Positions 62,322 to 64,000 of a stretch of DNA of 64,000 nt are shown in pieces; positions within the stretch are counted from its first letter, which is position 1; every line of letters starts with the position of its first letter. The position numbers and the translations under genes are program-made. This DNA comes from Planococcus shenhongbingii (GTDB lineage: Bacteria > Bacillota > Bacilli > Bacillales_A > Planococcaceae): contig NZ_CP129235.1 in assembly GCF_030413635.1 (NCBI RefSeq), forward strand, positions 2,046,001 through 2,110,000, in the 5' to 3' direction. The notes beneath the pieces were generated by a model. That model saw only the letters and a program-made list of their open reading frames with translations. It searched no databases and was not told the origin of the DNA.

Positions 62322-62347
62322 TTCTTTAACCTGAAATTTATATAAAA

Positions 62348-62388
62348 AAGAACCGCGTGCTCTAGTAAAACAGGGCACGCGGTTCTTG
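62348..62388 (+). terminator. Terminator of the metallophosphoesterase gene
   Basis: AAGAACCGCGTGC / GCACGCGGTTCTT stem then TG; bidirectional use possible. Confidence 0.85.
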
Positions 62389-62491
62389 TCGCTGGATCAA
62401 TAATACAGACATTTCCGGAGACTTTGTAGATTATTTGGAAAGATTTCGACTCTGCTCCTATTAATAAAATGCCGGATACCTTGCTTCGCCG

Positions 62492-63115
62492 TTACTCTAA
62501 TGTATTTCCTTCAGCTGGAATAGGGTTGTTTTTAAGCAATCCAGCTAAATGATAAGTGTTGTAGGCTAACCGTTCTACTGCTGCTTTTGTAAAATCATTA
62601 TCCCTTCCTGCTTCAATATAAGAAGCTCCTGGCCCTGCTTCTCCCACCCAATAAGCATCGACATTCGGCGGAATCAAATAACCAATGTGCGACAGGCCAT
62701 ATAACAAGGAAGCTGATGCGTGTTTAGCGCCGTCTTCATTGCCGGTCACCAACGCTCCTCCAACTTTATTATAAAAAACAGCCTGTCCTTTATCATTAGT
62801 GACACTGCTGCTGCCGTACAGCCGTTCAATAGCGAGCGTAGCAAGTGAACTCTTTTCACCAAGCCAAAGCGGTGTTCCGATGATTAAAATATCAGCAGCT
62901 TTCACTTTTTCCAAAATCGATGGCCACTGATCTTCACTGCCCATATCTTCCTGCACGCCAAAAGCAATGTGGTAGTCTGCCAACCGAACTATTTCGGATT
63001 CCACGCCTAACTGTTTATAATGTACTTGTACATCTTTAATTAACCCTTCAGTGTTGGAAACTTCATCCGAGCTTTTTAATGAACAGTTTAAAAATAATGC
63101 CTTCAATTGCTGCAT
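62492..63115 (-). CDS. NAD(P)H-dependent FMN reductase / flavodoxin-like protein
   Basis: A 207-residue flavodoxin-fold protein. LFLNCSLK opens the phosphate-binding loop, GTPLWLGEKSS binds FMN, and GGALVTGNEDGAKHASA follows. It probably reduces FMN or quinones with NAD(P)H. ATG 63115 has AAAGGA upstream; an in-frame extension to 63145 lacks support. Confidence 0.86.
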   Translation of the reverse strand: MQQLKALFLNCSLKSSDEVSNTEGLIKDVQVHYKQLGVESEIVRLADYHIAFGVQEDMGSEDQWPSILEKVKAADILIIGTPLWLGEKSSLATLAIERLYGSSSVTNDKGQAVFYNKVGGALVTGNEDGAKHASASLLYGLSHIGYLIPPNVDAYWVGEAGPGASYIEAGRDNDFTKAAVERLAYNTYHLAGLLKNNPIPAEGNTLE

Positions 63116-63519
63116 ATTTTCATTTCCTTTCTTTAAGTAAGTCACTTATTCAGAGAATCCCTACATGATTACTTCTTCCCTGTCCACTGTTAATTAAACT
63201 GCTCTGCAATAGTTCATTTTTTCATCTGATCTGAAATAATTACAGTTAAAATTGAAATACGCATTGGTAAAGGTTGAATACGCTACTTCAGCAAGTTAAT
63301 CTTACATAACAAGTATTCAAACACAAAATGCCGCTGCTGGAGTCCTCGACTCCAACAGCGGCATTTTTCTTTTCAAGTCAAAAGCAACTCTATGCCCAGC
63401 ATACCGCAGAACAGCCAATAAACCAGCTTCGCTTCATCTTCACTTCCCGGCTCAAGATGAAATGTCCAGAATGCAATCGAAATAATGATTCAGTGACTCT
63501 TCTTCAAAATCAGGAAATT
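63116..63519. other. Intergenic region, about 400 bp
   Basis: Contains the FMN reductase leader and the strong hairpin at 63325-63368. A 22-codon frame with CPEC at 63457-63525 is not supported. No other feature. Confidence 0.55.
63325..63368. terminator. Strong hairpin terminator
   Basis: AAATGCCGCTG(c)TGGAGT / ACTCCA(a)CAGCGGCATTT stem with a better T run on the plus strand. It probably serves the histidine kinase gene on the minus strand about 150 bp away, though it looks orphan on the plus strand. Confidence 0.8.
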
Positions 63520-64000
63520 CTATAAGATCTGGTTCAAAGCTTTTCCTGAAGGATGCATGGTTTTTGAAGCTTCCGCTATGAAAGGAATCCTTGCTCTAAA
63601 AACAGAACCTTCTCCAGTATTGCTTTCAACTGTGATTTCTCCATTATGTGCCGTCGTTATGGACTTCGCGATAGATAAGCCAAGCCCATAACCGCCTTCT
63701 TTGCGGGAACGCATTTTATCGGCCCGGAAAAAGCGGTCAAAAATCCGTTTCTGGTCTTCCGGAGAGATTCCGATTCCTGAGTCTGACACAGACAGGACGA
63801 ATTCACATTGCTTTTTGTTATTATGCTGTTCAAGAGCAATTTCCACGCGGCCTCCAGCCGGAGTGTATTTAATAGCGTTATCCGTCAATATATACATCAG
63901 CTGGATAAGCTTATCGCGATCCCCGGCCACTTCCAGCTGCTCCGGTGCAACCAGTTTTAAGCAGATTTCTTTTTGAGATACGTATTCGCTGAATGATTCA
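63520..64000 (-). CDS. Sensor histidine kinase, C-terminal part (N-terminus outside the window)
   Basis: About 159 residues are visible and the frame runs off the window edge. The HATPase domain is complete from the N box (DNAIKYTPAGGRV) through G1 (VSDSGIGIS), F (RIFDRFFRAD) and G2 (GYGLGLSIAKSI). The pattern is that of EnvZ/BaeS-type membrane kinases. Its response regulator gene is expected upstream, outside the window. Confidence 0.92.
   Translation of the reverse strand, partial: ESFSEYVSQKEICLKLVAPEQLEVAGDRDKLIQLMYILTDNAIKYTPAGGRVEIALEQHNNKKQCEFVLSVSDSGIGISPEDQKRIFDRFFRADKMRSRKEGGYGLGLSIAKSITTAHNGEITVESNTGEGSVFRARIPFIAEASKTMHPSGKALNQIL

Noticed and set aside
63457..63525. Short frame with a CPEC zinc-ribbon-like start
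   Set aside because: Only 22 codons, no ribosome binding site, ends inside the histidine kinase stop region.

Overview
The window reads as chromosomal DNA of a Gram-positive, low-to-mid GC member of the Bacillota, most likely a Planococcus/Planomicrobium-type relative (family Planococcaceae). The evidence is: strong AGGAGG ribosome binding sites with frequent GTG and TTG starts; dense rho-independent terminators; homologues of Bacillus-type proteins (YuiD, YndM, YkvI, NhaK, MtlAFD); a CcpA-type cre box; lipoproteins with LSGC lipoboxes; and a class F sortase with an MPETG substrate. No rRNA, phage, CRISPR array or insertion sequence was seen.

Layout. 1-1581 is the 3' part of ptsI. 1619-5676 (minus) is a nucleoside operon: a nucleoside hydrolase followed by a dedicated ECF transporter (S, T and two ATPases). 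5897-9623 holds a SnoaL-like protein, an MBL hydrolase, a ZIP-like metal transporter, the NAD(P)H-hydrate dehydratase NnrD and a small lipoprotein. 9703-12092 is a coupled BASS transporter/FAD-linked 2-hydroxyacid oxidase pair. 12369-19543 holds small enzymes and membrane proteins (SGNH hydrolase, acetyltransferases, VTT protein, YuiD, YndM, arylamine N-acetyltransferase) and a prolyl-aminopeptidase-like protein that has lost its catalytic Ser and His. 19723-22834 is a Na+/H+ antiporter and an HNH-like protein. 22984-26116 is a sugar ABC transporter with a cre box and no local ATPase. 26475-29697 holds adenine deaminase, a zinc-ribbon MBL protein and a frameshifted thioredoxin-like gene. 30277-30905 is a GC-rich repeat element with an inverted relative at 59841-60136. 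30906-32168 is a TM-helix channel protein, followed by a divergent tRNA-Ser(CGA)-like sequence with its own terminator. 32625-35732 is mtlAFD (mannitol). 36237-41317 is a tightly overlapping operon (RpiR regulator, M20 deacylase, GNAT acyltransferase, N-acylamino acid racemase-like enolase, YkvI transporter) that matches the known D-to-L amino acid conversion route through N-succinyl intermediates. 41837-47459 holds a TetR regulator with paired operators, a DUF1648 protein, pyruvate oxidase, a quinone-oxidoreductase-like enzyme and an alpha/beta hydrolase. 47573-49681 is the sortase F/MPETG substrate pair. 49996-55066 holds an aldo/keto reductase, a hydrolase, a vWA protein, a macro-domain/HTH-like fusion, a DUF2809 protein and a second ECF S component. 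55270-57330 is an orphan GAF-PAS histidine kinase. 57588-59334 is a triplet of paralogous cupins. 60182-64000 holds an M28 peptidase, a metallophosphoesterase, an NADPH-FMN-reductase-type protein and the C-terminal part of a second histidine kinase.

Together the genes suggest a versatile scavenger of nucleosides, adenine, mannitol, other sugars, 2-hydroxyacids and D-amino acids. The points that most deserve a second look are the D-amino-acid operon, the tRNA-Ser-like gene, the inverted repeat pair, the pseudoenzyme hydrolase, the asymmetric ECF ATPases, the macro-HTH protein with its upstream palindrome, and the sortase locus with its hairpins.
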